Shown: positions 37,088 to 50,136 of the stretch, one piece after another | How the letters are laid out: each line of letters starts with the position of its first letter | Position numbering within the stretch: the first letter of the stretch is position 1 | Source: Limnoperna fortunei | Taxonomy: Eukaryota > Mollusca > Bivalvia > Mytilida > Modiolidae | DNA length: 64,000 nucleotides | Reading direction: 5' to 3' | Assembly: GCA_944474755.1 (NCBI GenBank) | Contig: OX104123.1 | Coordinates: 21,471,083 to 21,535,082, forward strand | Made by a program: the position numbers and the translations under genes | The notes under the pieces: model-generated | Database searches by the model: none | The model's input: the letters and a program-made list of their open reading frames with translations, nothing else | What the model was told of the DNA's origin: nothing

Positions 37088-39099
37088 GCATATGCAATTT
37101 CATTCAATATGAAAAACGAGAACTTTACACGATTACCGTTATGTAACGCCTTGAGCTATTGGCGCCATATTTGGTGTGGCGCTTGGGCGGTACAATGTCT
37201 ATAATTCCCAACCCAAGACAACGAAGAATATGAGGAGTATAGCAATTAAAATGTGTTGCAATGTGTAATGTTAACCCTAAGGGACCATTTTTTAAACGCT
37301 CCGCGTCGCCTTAGGCGTTGATATCGATTCGTAATATTTGACGTGGCTTAGTTTGGCGTCAGTGGGATTGAAATGCAGCCAATGGAAACCGGATTGGTGA
37401 GTTTTGTTCGAGTTTTGTTTCTCCATTAAACCCGTAGTGTGGCCTTGGGCGATGAGATCGATTCGAAATATTTGGTGTGGATTAGTTACAGATGAGTGGC
37501 TACATAATCCACCTAATCTTTGCCGGATCGGTGAGTTTTGTTTTTGTCACGTTTCTTGGTAATTGTGTTGCATTACCATTGTATAGCAGTACAAAACGAG
37601 TAGTTTACACTATTACCGTCCTCTAGCGCTTTGAGTTATCAGTGCCATATTTGGTAGGGCGCTTGGCTGTGCCCTGGTTACAATACACAACCCAGGAGAA
37701 CAAGCTGTTATATAACAATTAGTCTTTAAATTGCGTTTGAAGGTGCAATGTTAAGCATATGCAATTTCATTCAATATGAAAAACGAGAACTTTACACGAT
37801 TACAGTACTGTAACGCCTTGAGCTATTGGCGCCATATTTGGTGTGGCGCTTGGGCGGTACCATGTCTATAATTTCCAACCGAAGGCAACGAACAATATGA
37901 GGAGTATAGGCGTTTAAAATGTGTTGCAATGTGTAATGTTAACCCTGAGGGACCATTTTTTAAACGCTTCGCGTCAACTTAGGCGTTGATATCGATTCGT
38001 AATATTTGACGTGGCTTAGTTTGGCGTCAGTGGGATTGAGATGCAGCCAATGGAAACCGGATTGGTGAGTTTTGTTCGAGTTTTGTTTCTCCATTAAACC
38101 CGTAGTGTGGCCTTGGGCGATGAGATCGATTCAAAATATTTGGTGTGGATTAGTTACAGATGAGTGGCTACATAATCCACCTAATCTTTGCCGGATCGGT
38201 GAGTTTTGTTTTTGTCACGTTTCTTGGTAATTGTGTTGCATTACCATTGTATAGCAGTACAAAACGAGTAGTTTACACTATTACCGTCCTCTAGCGCTTT
38301 GAGTTTTGAGTGCCATATTTGGTAGGGCGCTTGGCTGTGCCCTGGTTACAATACACAACCCAGGAGAACAAGCTGTTATATAACAATTAGTCTTTAAATT
38401 GCGTTTGAATGTGCAATGTTAAGCATATGCAATTTCATTCAATATGAAAAACGAGAACTTTACACGATTACAGTACTGTAACGCCTTGAGCTATTGGCGC
38501 CATATTTGGTGTGGCGCTTGGGCGGTACCATATCTATAATTTCCAACCGAAGGCAACGAACAACATGAGGAGTATAGGCGTTTAAAATCTGTTGCAATGT
38601 GTAATGTTAACCCTGAGGGACCATTTTTTAAACGCTTCGCGTCACCTTAGGCGTGGATATCGATTCGTAATATTTGACGTGGCTTAGTTTGGCGTCAGTG
38701 GGATTGAGATGCAGCCAACGGAAACCGGATTGGTGAGTTTTTGTTCGAGTTTTGTTTCTCCATTAAACCCGAAGTGTTGCCTTGGGCGATGAGATCGATT
38801 CGAAATATTTGGTGTGGATTAGTTACAGATGAGTGGCTACATAATCCACCTAATCTTTGCCGGATCAATGAGTTTTGTTTTTGTCACGTTTCTTGGTAAT
38901 TGCATTGCATTACCATTGTATAACAGTACAAAACGAGTACTTTACACTATTACCGTCCTCTAGCGCTTTGAGTTTTGAGCGCCATATTTGGTAGGGCGCT
39001 TGGCTGTGCCCTGGTTACAATACACAACCCAGGAGAACAAGCTGTTATATAATAATTAGTCTTTAAATTGCGTTTGAAGGTGCAATGTTAAGCATATTC

Positions 39100-39790
39100 A
39101 ATTTCATTCAATATGAAAAACGAGAACTTTACACGATTACCGTACTGTAACGCCTTGAGCTATTGGCGCCATATTTGGTGTGGCGCTTGGGCGGTACAAT
39201 GTCTATAATTCCCAACCCAAGACAACGAAGAATATGATGAGTATAGCAATTAAAATGTGTTGCAATGTGTAATGTTAACCCTAAGGGACCATTTTTTAAA
39301 CGCTCCGCGTCGCCTTAGGCGTTGATATCGATTCGTAATATTTGACGTGGCTTAGTTTGGCGTCAGTGGGATTGAGATGCAGCCAATGGAAACCGGATTG
39401 GTAAGTTTTGTTCGAGTTTTGTTTCTCCATTAAACCCGTAGTGTGGCCTTGGGCGATGAGATCGATTCGAAATATTTGGTGTTGATTAGTTACAGATGAG
39501 TGGCTACATAATCCACCTAATCTTTGCCGGATCGGTGAGTTTTGTTTTTGTCACGTTTCTTGGTAATTGTGTTGCATTACCATTGTATAGCAGTACAAAA
39601 CGAGTAGTTTACACTATTACCGTCCTCTAGCGCTTTGAGTTATCAGTGCCATATTTGGTAGGGCGCTTGGCTGTGCCCTGGTTACAATACACAACCCAGG
39701 AGAACAAGCTGTTATATAACAATTAGTTTTTAACGTGCGTTTGAAGGTGCAATGTTAAGCATATGCAATTTCAATCAATATGAAAAACGA
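39100..39790 (+). repeat. Block duplicated 2,670 bp downstream (~41,770-42,460)
   Basis: Shared variants at +2,670 (four monomers) are GTGTTGATTAG at 39,479 and 42,149, TTAGTTTTTAACGTGCG at 39,724 and 42,394, and AAGAATATGATGAG. Part of it also occurs near 36,360-36,640. Confidence 0.7.
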
Positions 39791-42700
39791 GAACTTTACA
39801 CGATTACCGTACTGTAACGCCTTGAGCTATTGGCGCCATATTTGGTGTGGCGCTTGGGCGGTACCATGTCTATAATTTCCAACCGAAGGCAACGAACAAT
39901 ATGAGGAGTATAGGCGTTTAAAATGTGTTGCAATGTGTAATGTTAACCCTGAGGGACCATTTGTTAAACGCTTCGCGTCACCTTAGGCGTTGATATCGAT
40001 TCGTAATATTTGACGTGGCTTAGTTTGGCGTCAGTGGGATTGAGATGCAGCCAATGGAAACCGGATTGGTGAGTTTTGTTCGAGTTTTGTTTCTCCATTA
40101 AACCCGTAGTGTGGCCTTGGGCGATGAGATCGATTCGAAATATTTGGTGTGTATTAGTTACAGATGAGTGGCTACATAATCCACCTAATCTTTGCCGGAT
40201 CAATGAGTTTTGTTTTTGTCACGTTTATTGGTAATTGTGTTGCATTACCATTGTATAACAGTACAAAACGAGTAGTTTACACTATTACCGTCCTCTAGCG
40301 CTTTGAGTTATGAGCGCCATATTTGGTAGGGCGCTTGGCTGTGCCCTGGTTACAATACACAACCCAGGAGAACAAGCTGTTATATAACAATTAGTCTTTA
40401 AATTGCGTTTGAAGGTGCAATGTTAAGCATATGCAATTTCATTCAATATGAAAAACGAGAACTTTACACGATTACAGTACTGTAACGCCTTGAGCTATTG
40501 GCGCCATATTTGGTGTAGCGCTTGGGCGGTACCATGTCTATAATTTCCAACCGAAGGCAACGAACAATATGAGGAGTATAGGCGTTTAAAATCTGTTGCA
40601 ATGTGTAATGTTAACCCTGAGGGACCATTTTTAGACGCTTCGCGTCACCTTAGGCGTTGATATCGATTCGTAATATTTGACGTGGCTTAGTTTGGCGTCA
40701 GTGGGATTGAGATGCAGCCAATGGAAACCGGATTGGTGAGTTTTGTTCGAGTTTTGTTTCTCCATTAAACCCGTAGTGTGGCCTTGGGCGATGAGATCGA
40801 TTCGAAATATTTGATGTGGATTAGTTACATATGAGTGGCTACATAATCCACCAAATCTTTGCCGAATCGGTGAGTTTTGTTTTTGTCACGTTTCTTGGTA
40901 ATTGCATTGCGTTACCATTGTATAACAGTACAAAACGAGTACTTTACACTATTACCGTCCTCTAGCGCTTTGGGTTATGAGCGCCATATTTGGTAGGGCG
41001 CTTGGCTGTGCCCTGGTTACAATACACAACCCAGGAGAACAAGCTGTTATATGATAATTAGACTTTAAATTGCGTTTGAATGTGCAATGTTAAGCATATG
41101 CAATTTCATTCAATATGAAAAACGAAAATTTTACACGATTACCGTACTGTAACGCCTTGAGCTATTGGCGCCATATTTGATGTGGCGCTTGGGCGGTACC
41201 ATGTCTATAGTTTCCAGCCCAAGGCAACGAAGAATATGAGGAGTATATGCGTTTAAAATGTGTTGCAATGTGTAATGTTAACCCTAAGTGACCATTTTTT
41301 AAACGCTCCGCGTCGCCTTAGGCGTTGATATCGATTCGTAATATTTGACGTGGCTTAGTTTGGCGTCAGTGGGATTGAGATGCAGCCAATGGAAACCGGA
41401 TTGGTGAGTTTTGTTCGAGTTTTGTTTCTCCATTAAACCCGTAGTGTGGCCTTGGGCGATGAGATCGATTCGAAATATTTGGTGTGGATTAGTTACAGAT
41501 GAGTGGCTACATAATCCATCTAATCTTTGCCGTATCGGTGAGTTTTGTTTTTGTCACGTTTCTTGGTAATTGTGTTGCATTACCATTGTATAGCAGTACA
41601 AAACGAGTAGTTTACACTATTACCGTCCTCTAGCGCTTTGAGTTATCAGTGCCATATTTGGTAGGGCGCTTGGCTGTGCCCTGGTTACAATACACAACCC
41701 AGGAGAACAAGCTGTTATATAACAATTAGTCTTTAAATTGCGTTTGAAGGTGCAATGTTAAGCATATGCAATTTCATTCAATATGAAAAACGAGAACTTT
41801 ACACGATTACAGTACTGTAACGCCTTGAGCTATTGGCGCCATATTTGGTGTGGCGCTTGGGCGGTACAATGTCTATAATTCCCAACCCAAGACAACGAAG
41901 AATATGATGAGTATAGCAATTAAAATGTGTTGCAATGTGTAATGTTAACCCTAAGGGACCATTTTTTAAACGCTCCGCGTCGCCTTAGGCGTTGATATCG
42001 ATTCGTAATATTTGACGTGGCTTAGTTTGGCGTCAGTGGGATTGAGATGCAGCCAATGGAAACCGGATTGGTAAGTTTTGTTCGAGTTTTGTTTCTCCAT
42101 TAAACCCGTAGTGTGGCCTTGGGCGATGAGATCGATTCGAAATATTTGGTGTTGATTAGTTACAGATGAGTGGCTACATAATCCACCTAATCTTTGCCGG
42201 ATCGGTGAGTTTTGTTTTTGTCACGTTTCTTGGTAATTGTGTTGCATTACCATTGTATAGCAGTACAAAACGAGTAGTTTACACTATTACCGTCCTCTAG
42301 CGCTTTGAGTTATCAGTGCCATATTTGGTAGGGCGCTTGGCTGTGCCCTGGTTACAATACGCAACCCAGGAGAACAAGCTGTTATATAACAATTAGTTTT
42401 TAACGTGCGTTTGAAGGTGCAATGTTAAGCATATGCAATTTCAATCAATATGAAAAACGAGAACTTTACACGATTACAGTACTGTAACGCCTTGAGCTAT
42501 TGGCGCCATATTTGGTGTGGCGCTTGGGCGGTACCATGTCTATAATTTCCAACCGAAGGCAACGAACAATATGAGGAGTATAGGCGTTTAAAATCTGTTG
42601 CAATGTGTAATGTTAACCCTGAGGGACCATTTTTTAAACGCTTCGCGTCAACTTAAGCGTTGATATCGATTCGTAATATTTGACGTGGCTTAGTTTGGCG

Positions 42701-45049
42701 TCAGTGGGATTGAGATGCAGCCAATGGAAACCGGTTTGGTGAGTTTTGTTCGAGTTTTGTTTCTCCATTAAACCCGTAGTGTGACCTTGGGCGATGAGAT
42801 CGATTCGAAATATTTGGTGTGGATTAGTTACATATGAGTGGCTACATAATCCACCAAATCTTTGCCGAATCGGTGAGTTTTGTTTTTGTCACGTTTCTTG
42901 GTAATTGCATTGCGTTACCATTGTATAACAGTACAAAACGAGTACTTTACACTATTACCGTCCTCTAGCGCTTTGAGTTATGAGCGCCATATTTGGTAGG
43001 GCGCTTGGCTGTGCCCTGGTTACAATACACAACCCAGGAGAACAAGCTGTTATATGATAATTAGACTTTAAATTGCGTTTGAATGTGCAATGTTAAGCAT
43101 ATGCAATTTCCTTCAATATGAAAAACGAAAATTTTACACGATTACCGTACTGTAACGCCTTGAGCTATTGGCGCCATATTTGGTGTGGCGCTTGGGCGGT
43201 ACCATGTCTATAATTTCCAACCCAAGGCAACGAAGAATATGAGGAGTATATGCGTTTAAAATGTGTTGCAATGTGTAATGTTAACCCTAAGGGACCATTT
43301 TTTAAACGCTCCGCGTCGCCTTAGGCGTTGATATCGATTCGTAATATTTGACGTGGCTTAGTTTGGCGTCAGTGGGATTGAGATGCAGCCAATGGAAACC
43401 GGATTGTTGAGTTTTGTTCGAGTTTTGTTTCTCCATTAAACCCGTAGTGTGGCCTTGGGCGATGAGATCGATTCGAAATATTTGGTGTGGATTAGTGACA
43501 GATGAGTGGCTACATAATCCACCTAATCTTTGCCGGGTCGGTGAGTTTTGTTTTTGTCACGTTTCTTGGTAATTTTGTTGCATTACCATTGTATAGGAGT
43601 ACAAGAAGAGTATTTTACACTATTAACGTCCTCTAGCGCTTTGAACTATGAGCGCCAAATTTGTTAGGGCGCTTGGTTGTGCCCTTGTTACAATACACCA
43701 CCCAGGAGAACAAGCTGTTATATGATAATTAGTCTTTAAATTGCGTTTGAAGGTGCAATGTTAAGCATATGCAATTTCATTCAATATTAAAAACGAGAAC
43801 TTTACACGATTACCGTACTGTAACGCCTTGAGCTATTGGCGCCATATTTAGTGTGGCGCTTGGGCGGTACCATGTCTATAATTCCCAACCCAAGGCAACG
43901 AAGAATATGAGGAGTATAGCAATTAAAATGTGTTGCAATGTGTAATGTTAACCCTAAGGGACCATTTATTAAACGCTGCGCGTCACCTTAGGCGTTGATA
44001 TCGATTCGTAATATTTGACGTGGCTTAGTTTGGCGTCAGTGGGATTGAGATGCAGCTAATGGAAACCGGATTGGTGAGTTTTGTTCGAGTTTTGTTTCTC
44101 CATTAAACCCGTAGTGTGGCCTTGGGGGATGAGATCGATTCGAAATATTTGGTGTGGATTAGTTACAGATGAGTGGCTACATAATCCACCTAATCTTTGC
44201 CAGATCGGCGAGTTTTTTTTTGTCACGTTTCTTGCTAATTTTGTTGCATTACCATTGTATAGGAGTACAAGAAGAGTAGTTTACACTATTAACGTCCTCT
44301 AGCGCTTTGAACTATGAGCGCCATATTTGTTAGGGCGCTTGGTTGTGCCCTTGTTACAATACACCACCCAGGAGAACAAGCTGTTATATGATAATTAGTC
44401 TTTAAATTGCGTTTGAAGGTGCAATGTTAAGCATATGCAATTTCATTCAACATTAAAAACGAGAACTTTACACGATTACCGTACTGTAACGCCTTGAGCT
44501 ATTGGCGCCATATTTGGTGTGGCGCTTGGGCGGTACCATGTCTATAATTCCCAACCCAAGGCAACGAAGAATATGAGGAGTATAGCAATTAAAATGTGTT
44601 GCAATGTGTAATGTTAACCCTAAGGGACCATTTTTTAAACGCTGCGCGTCACCTTAGGCGTTGATATCGATTCGTAATATTTGACGTGGCTTAGTTTGGC
44701 GTCAGTGGGATTGAGATGCAGCCAATGGAAACCGGATTGTTGAGTTTTGTTCGAGTTTTGTTTCTCCATTAAACCCGTAGTGTGGCCTTGGGCGATGAGA
44801 TCGATTCGAAATATTTGGTGTGGATTAGTTACAGATGAGTGGCTACATAATCCACCTAATCTTTGCCGGGTCGGTGAGTTTTGTTTTTGTCACGTTTCTT
44901 GGTAATTTTGTTGCATTACCATTGTATAGGAGTACAAGAAGAGTAGTTTACACTATTAACGTCCTCTAGCGCTTTGAACTATGAGCGCCATATTTGTTAG
45001 GGCGCTTGGTTGTGCCCTTGTTACAATACACCACCCAGGAGAACAAGCT

Positions 45050-47270
45050 GTTATATGATAATTAGTCTTTAAATTGCGTTTGAAGGTGCAATGTTAAGCA
45101 TATGCAATTTCATTCAATATTAAAAACGAGAACTTTACACGATTACCGTACTGTAACGCCTTGAGCTATTGGCGCCATATTTGGTTTGGCGCTTGGGCGG
45201 TACCATGTCTATAATTCCCAACCCAAGGCAACGAAGAATATGAGGAGTATAGCAATTAAAATGTGTTGCAATGTGTAATGTTAACCCTAAGGGACCATTT
45301 TTTAAACGCTGCGCGTCACCTTAGGCGTTGATATCGATTCGTAATATTTGACGTGGCTTAGTTTGGCGTCAGTGGGATTGAGATGCAGCCAATGGAAACC
45401 GGATTGGTGAGTTTTGTTCGAGTTTTGTTTCTCCATTAAACCCGTAGTGTGGCCTTGGGGGATGAGATCGATTCGAAATATTTGGTGTGGATTAGTTACA
45501 GATGAGTGGCTACATAATCCACCTAATCTTTGCCGGATCGGTGAGTTTTTTTTTTGTCACGTTTCTTGGTAATTTTGTTGCATTACCATTGTATAGCAGT
45601 ACAAAACGAGTAGTTTACACTATTACCGTCCTCTAGCGCTTTGAGCTATGAGCGCCATATTTGTTAGGGCGCTTGGTTGTGCCCTTGTTACAATACACCA
45701 CCCAGGAGAACAAGCTGTTTTATGATAATTAGTCTTAAAATTGCGTTTGAAGTTGCAATGTTAAGCATATGCAATTTCATTCAATATTAAAAACGAGAAC
45801 TTTACACGATTACCGTACTGTAACGCCTTGAGCTATTGGCGCCATATTTGGTGTGGCGCTTGGGCGGTACCATGTCTATAATTCCCAACCCAAGGCATCG
45901 AACAATATGAGGAGTATAGAAATTAAAATGTGTTGCAATGTGTAATGTTAACCCTAAGGGACCATTTTTTAAACGCTCCGCGTCACCTTAGGCGTTGATA
46001 TCGATTCGTATTATTTGACGTGGCTTAGTTTGGCGTCAGTGGGATTGAGATGCAGCCAATGGAAACCGGATTAGTGAGTTTTGTTCGAGTTTTGTTTCTC
46101 CATTAAACTCGTAGTGTGGCCTTGGGCGATGAGATCGATTCGAAATATTCGATGTGGATTAGTTACATATGAGTGGCTACATAATCCACCAAATCTTTGC
46201 CGAATCGGTGAGTTTTGTTTTTGTCACGTTTCTTGGTAATTGCATTGCGTTACCATTGTATAACAGTACAAAACGAGTACTTTACACTATTACCGTCCTC
46301 TAGCGCTTTGAGTTATGAGCGCCATATTTGGTAGGGCGCTTCGCTGTGCCCTGGTTACAATACACAACCCAGGAGAACAAGCTGTTATATGATAATTAGT
46401 CTTTAAATTGCGTTTGAATGTGCAATGTTAAGCATATGCAATTTCATTCAATATGAAAAACGAGAATTTTACACGATTACCGTACTGTAAAGCCTTGAGC
46501 TATTTGCGCCATATTTGGTAGGGCGCTTGGCTGTGCCCTGGTTACAATACACAACCCAGGAGAACAAGCTGTTATATGATAAGTAGTCTTTAAATTGCGT
46601 TTGAAGGTGCAATGTTAAGCATATGCTATTCCATTCAATATTAAAAACGAGAATTTTACACGGATACCGTACTGTAACGCCTTGAGCTATTGGCCCCATA
46701 TTTAGTGTGGCGCTTGGGCGGTACCATGTCTATAATTCCCAACCCAAGGCAACGAACAATATGAGGAGTATAGGCGTTTAAAATGTGTTGCAATGTGTAA
46801 TGTTAACCCTAAGGGACCATTTTTAAACGCTTCGCGTCGCCTTAGGCGTTAATATCGATTCGTAATATTTGACGTGGCTTAGTTTGGCGTCAGTGGGATT
46901 GAGATGAATCCAATGGAAACCGGATTGGTGAGTTTTGTTCGAGTTTTGTTTCTCCATTAAACCCGTAGTGTGGCCTTGGGCGATGAGATCGATTCGAAAT
47001 ATTTGGTGTGGATTAGTTAGAGATGAGTGGCTACATAATCCACCTAATCTTTACCGGATCGGTGAGTTTTGTTTTTGTCACCTTTCTTGGTAATTGCATT
47101 GCATTACCATTGTATAACAGTACAAAACGAGTATTTACACTATAACCGTCCTCTAGAGCTTTGAGTTATGAGCGCCATATTTGGTAGGGCGCTTGGCTGT
47201 TCCCTGGTTACAATACACAACCCAGGAGAACAAGCTGGTATCTGATAATTAGTCTTTAAATTGCGTTTGA
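45050..47270 (+). repeat. ~2.2-kb block duplicated at ~48,570-50,790
   Basis: Offset 3,520 falling to 3,518. Shared markers are TTGGTTTGGCGC at 45,181 and 48,701, the long T-run before GTCACG, TTGAAGTTGCAATG, GGCATCGAACAATATG, CGTATTATTTGACG, GGATTAGTGAG, and the 187-bp hybrid unit at 46,432 and 49,950. Across the wider region the second copy lacks one monomer relative to the first (the GGGCGATGAG / GGGGGATGAG order differs). Confidence 0.78.
46432..46618 (+). repeat. 187-bp A/A' hybrid unit
   Basis: Begins as A (GCATATGCAATTTCATTC, TACACGATTACCGTACTG) and passes into A' at CGCCATATTTGGTAGGGCGC, ending in AATGTTAA before a normal A. The switch point differs from that of the 36,901 unit, so this is an independent exchange, but the resulting length is the same. 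Confidence 0.85.
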
Positions 47271-49949
47271 AGGTGCAATGTTAAGCATATGCAATTTCAT
47301 TCAATATGAAAAACGAGAACTTTACACGATTACCGTACTGTAACGCCTTGAGCTATTGGCGCCATATTTGGTGTGGCGCTTGGGCGGTACCATGTCTATA
47401 ATTCCCAACCCAAGGCAACGAAGAATATGAGGAGTATAGCAATTAAAATGTGTTGCAATGTGTAATGTTAACCCTAAGGGACCATTTTTTAAACGCTGCG
47501 CGTCACCTTAGGCGTTGATATCGATTCGTAATATTTGACGTGGCTTAGTTTGGCGTCAGTGGGATTGAGATGCAGCCAATGGAAACCGGATTGTTGAGTT
47601 TTGTTCGAGTTTTGTTTCTCCATTAAACCCGTAGTGTGGCCTTGGGCGATGAGATCGATTCGAAATATTTGGTGTGGATTAGTTACAGATGAGTGGCTAC
47701 ATAATCCACCTAATCTTTGCCGGGTCGGTGAGTTTTGTTTTTGTCACGTTTCTTGGTAATTTTGTTGCATTACCATTGTATAGGAGTACAAGAAGAGTAG
47801 TTTACACTATTAACGTCCTCTAGCGCTTTGAACTATGAGCGCCATATTTGTTAGGGCGCTTGGTTGTGCCCTTGTTACAATACACCACCCAGGAGAACAA
47901 GCTGTTATATGATAATTAGTCTTTAAATTGCGTTTGAAGGTGCAATGTTAAGCATATGCAATTTCATTCAATATTAAAAACGAGAACTTTACACGATTAC
48001 CGTACTGTAACGCCTTGAGCTATTGGCGCCATATTTAGTGTGGCGCTTGGGCGGTACCATGTCTATAATTCCCAACCCAAGGCAACGAAGAATATGAGGA
48101 GTATAGCAATTAAAATGTGTTGCAATGTGTAATGTTAACCCTAAGGGACCATTTTTTAAACGCTGCGCGTCACCTTAGGCGTTGATATCGATTCGTAATA
48201 TTTGACGTGGCTTAGTTTGGCGTCAGTGGGATTGAGATGCAGCCAATGGAAACCGGATTGGTGAGTTTTGTTCGAGTTTTGTTTCTCCATTAAACCCGTA
48301 GTGTGGCCTTGGGGGATGAGATCGATTCGAAATATTTGGTGTGGATTAGTTACAGATGAGTGGCTACATAATCCACCTAATCTTTGCCGGATCGGTGAGT
48401 TTTTTTTTGTCACGTTTCTTGGTAATTTTGTTGCATTACCATTGTATAGGAGTACAAGAAGAGTAGTTTACACTATTAACGTCCTCTAGCGCTTTGAACT
48501 ATGAGCGCCATATTTGTTAGGGCGCTTGGTTGTGCCCTTGTTACAATACACCACCCAGGAGAACAAGCTGTTATATGATAATTAGTCTTTAAATTGCGTT
48601 TGAAGGTGCAATGTTAAGCATATGCAATTTCATTCAATATTAAAAACGAGAACTTTACACGATTACCGTACTGTAACGCCTTGAGCTATTGGCGCCATAT
48701 TTGGTTTGGCGCTTGGGCGGTACCATGTATATAATTCCCAACCCAAGGCAACGAAGAATATGAGGAGTATAGCAATTAAAATGTGTTGCAATGTGTAATG
48801 TTAACCCTAAGGGACCATTTTTTAAACGCTGCGCGTCACCTTAGGCGTTGATATCGATTCGTAATATTTGACGTGGCTTAGTTTGGCGTCAGTGGGATTG
48901 AGATGCAGCCAATGGAAACCGGATTGGTGAGTTTTGTTCGAGTTTTGTTTCTCCATTAAACCCGTAGTGTGGCCTTGGGGGATGAGATCGATTCGAAATA
49001 TTTGGTGTGGATTAGTTACAGATGAGTGGCTACATAATCCACCTAATCTTTGCCGGATCGGTGAGTTTTTTTTGTCACGTTTCTTGGTAATTTTGTTGCA
49101 TTACCATTGTATAGCAGTACAAAACGAGTAGTTTACACTATTACCGTCCTCTAGCGCTTTGAGCTATGAGCGCCATATTTGTTAGGGCGCTTGGTTGTGC
49201 CCTTGTTACAATACACCACCCAGGAGAACAAGCTGTTATATGATAATTAGTCTTAAAATTGCGTTTGAAGTTGCAATGTTAAGCATATGCAATTTCATTC
49301 AATATTAAAAACGAGAACTTTACACGATTACCGTACTGTAACGCCTTGAGCTATTGGCGCCATATTTGGTGTGGCGCTTGGGCGGTACCATGTCTATAAT
49401 TCCCAACCCAAGGCATCGAACAATATGAGGAGTATAGAAATTAAAATGTGTTGCAATGTGTAATGTTAACCCTAAGGGACCATTTTTTAAACGCTCCGCG
49501 TCACCTTAGGCGTTGATATCGATTCGTATTATTTGACGTGGCTTAGTTTGGCGTCAGTGGGATTGAGATGCAGCCAATGGAAACCGGATTAGTGAGTTTT
49601 GTTCGAGTTTTGTTTCTCCATTAAACCCGTAGTGTGGCCTTGGGCGATGAGATCGATTCGAAATATTTGATGTGGATTAGTTACATATGAGTGGCTACAT
49701 AATCCACCAAATCTTTGCCGAATCGGTGAGTTTTGTTTTTGTCACGTTTCTTGGTAATTGCATTGCGTTACCATTGTATAACAGTACAAAACGAGTACTT
49801 TACACTATTACCGTCCTCTAGCGCTTTGAGTTATGAGCGCCATATTTGGTAGGGCGCTTCGCTGTGCCCTGGTTACAATACACAACCCAGGAGAACAAGC
49901 TGTTATATGATAATTAGTCTTTAAATTGCGTTTGAATGTGCAATGTTAA

Positions 49950-50136
49950 GCATATGCAATTTCATTCAATATGAAAAACGAGAATTTTACACGATTACCG
50001 TACTGTAAAGCCTTGAGCTATTTGCGCATTATTTGGTAGGGCGCATGGCTGTGCCCTGGTTACAATACACAACCCAGGAGAACAAGCTGTTATATGATAA
50101 GTAGTCTTTAAATTGCGTTTGAAGGTGCAATGTTAA
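49950..50136 (+). repeat. 187-bp A/A' hybrid unit (duplicate of 46,432)
   Basis: Same A-to-A' switch as at 46,432 with two private changes (TTTGCGCATTATTTGG and GGGCGCATGG). It lies 3,518 bp downstream, inside the larger duplicated block. Confidence 0.85.
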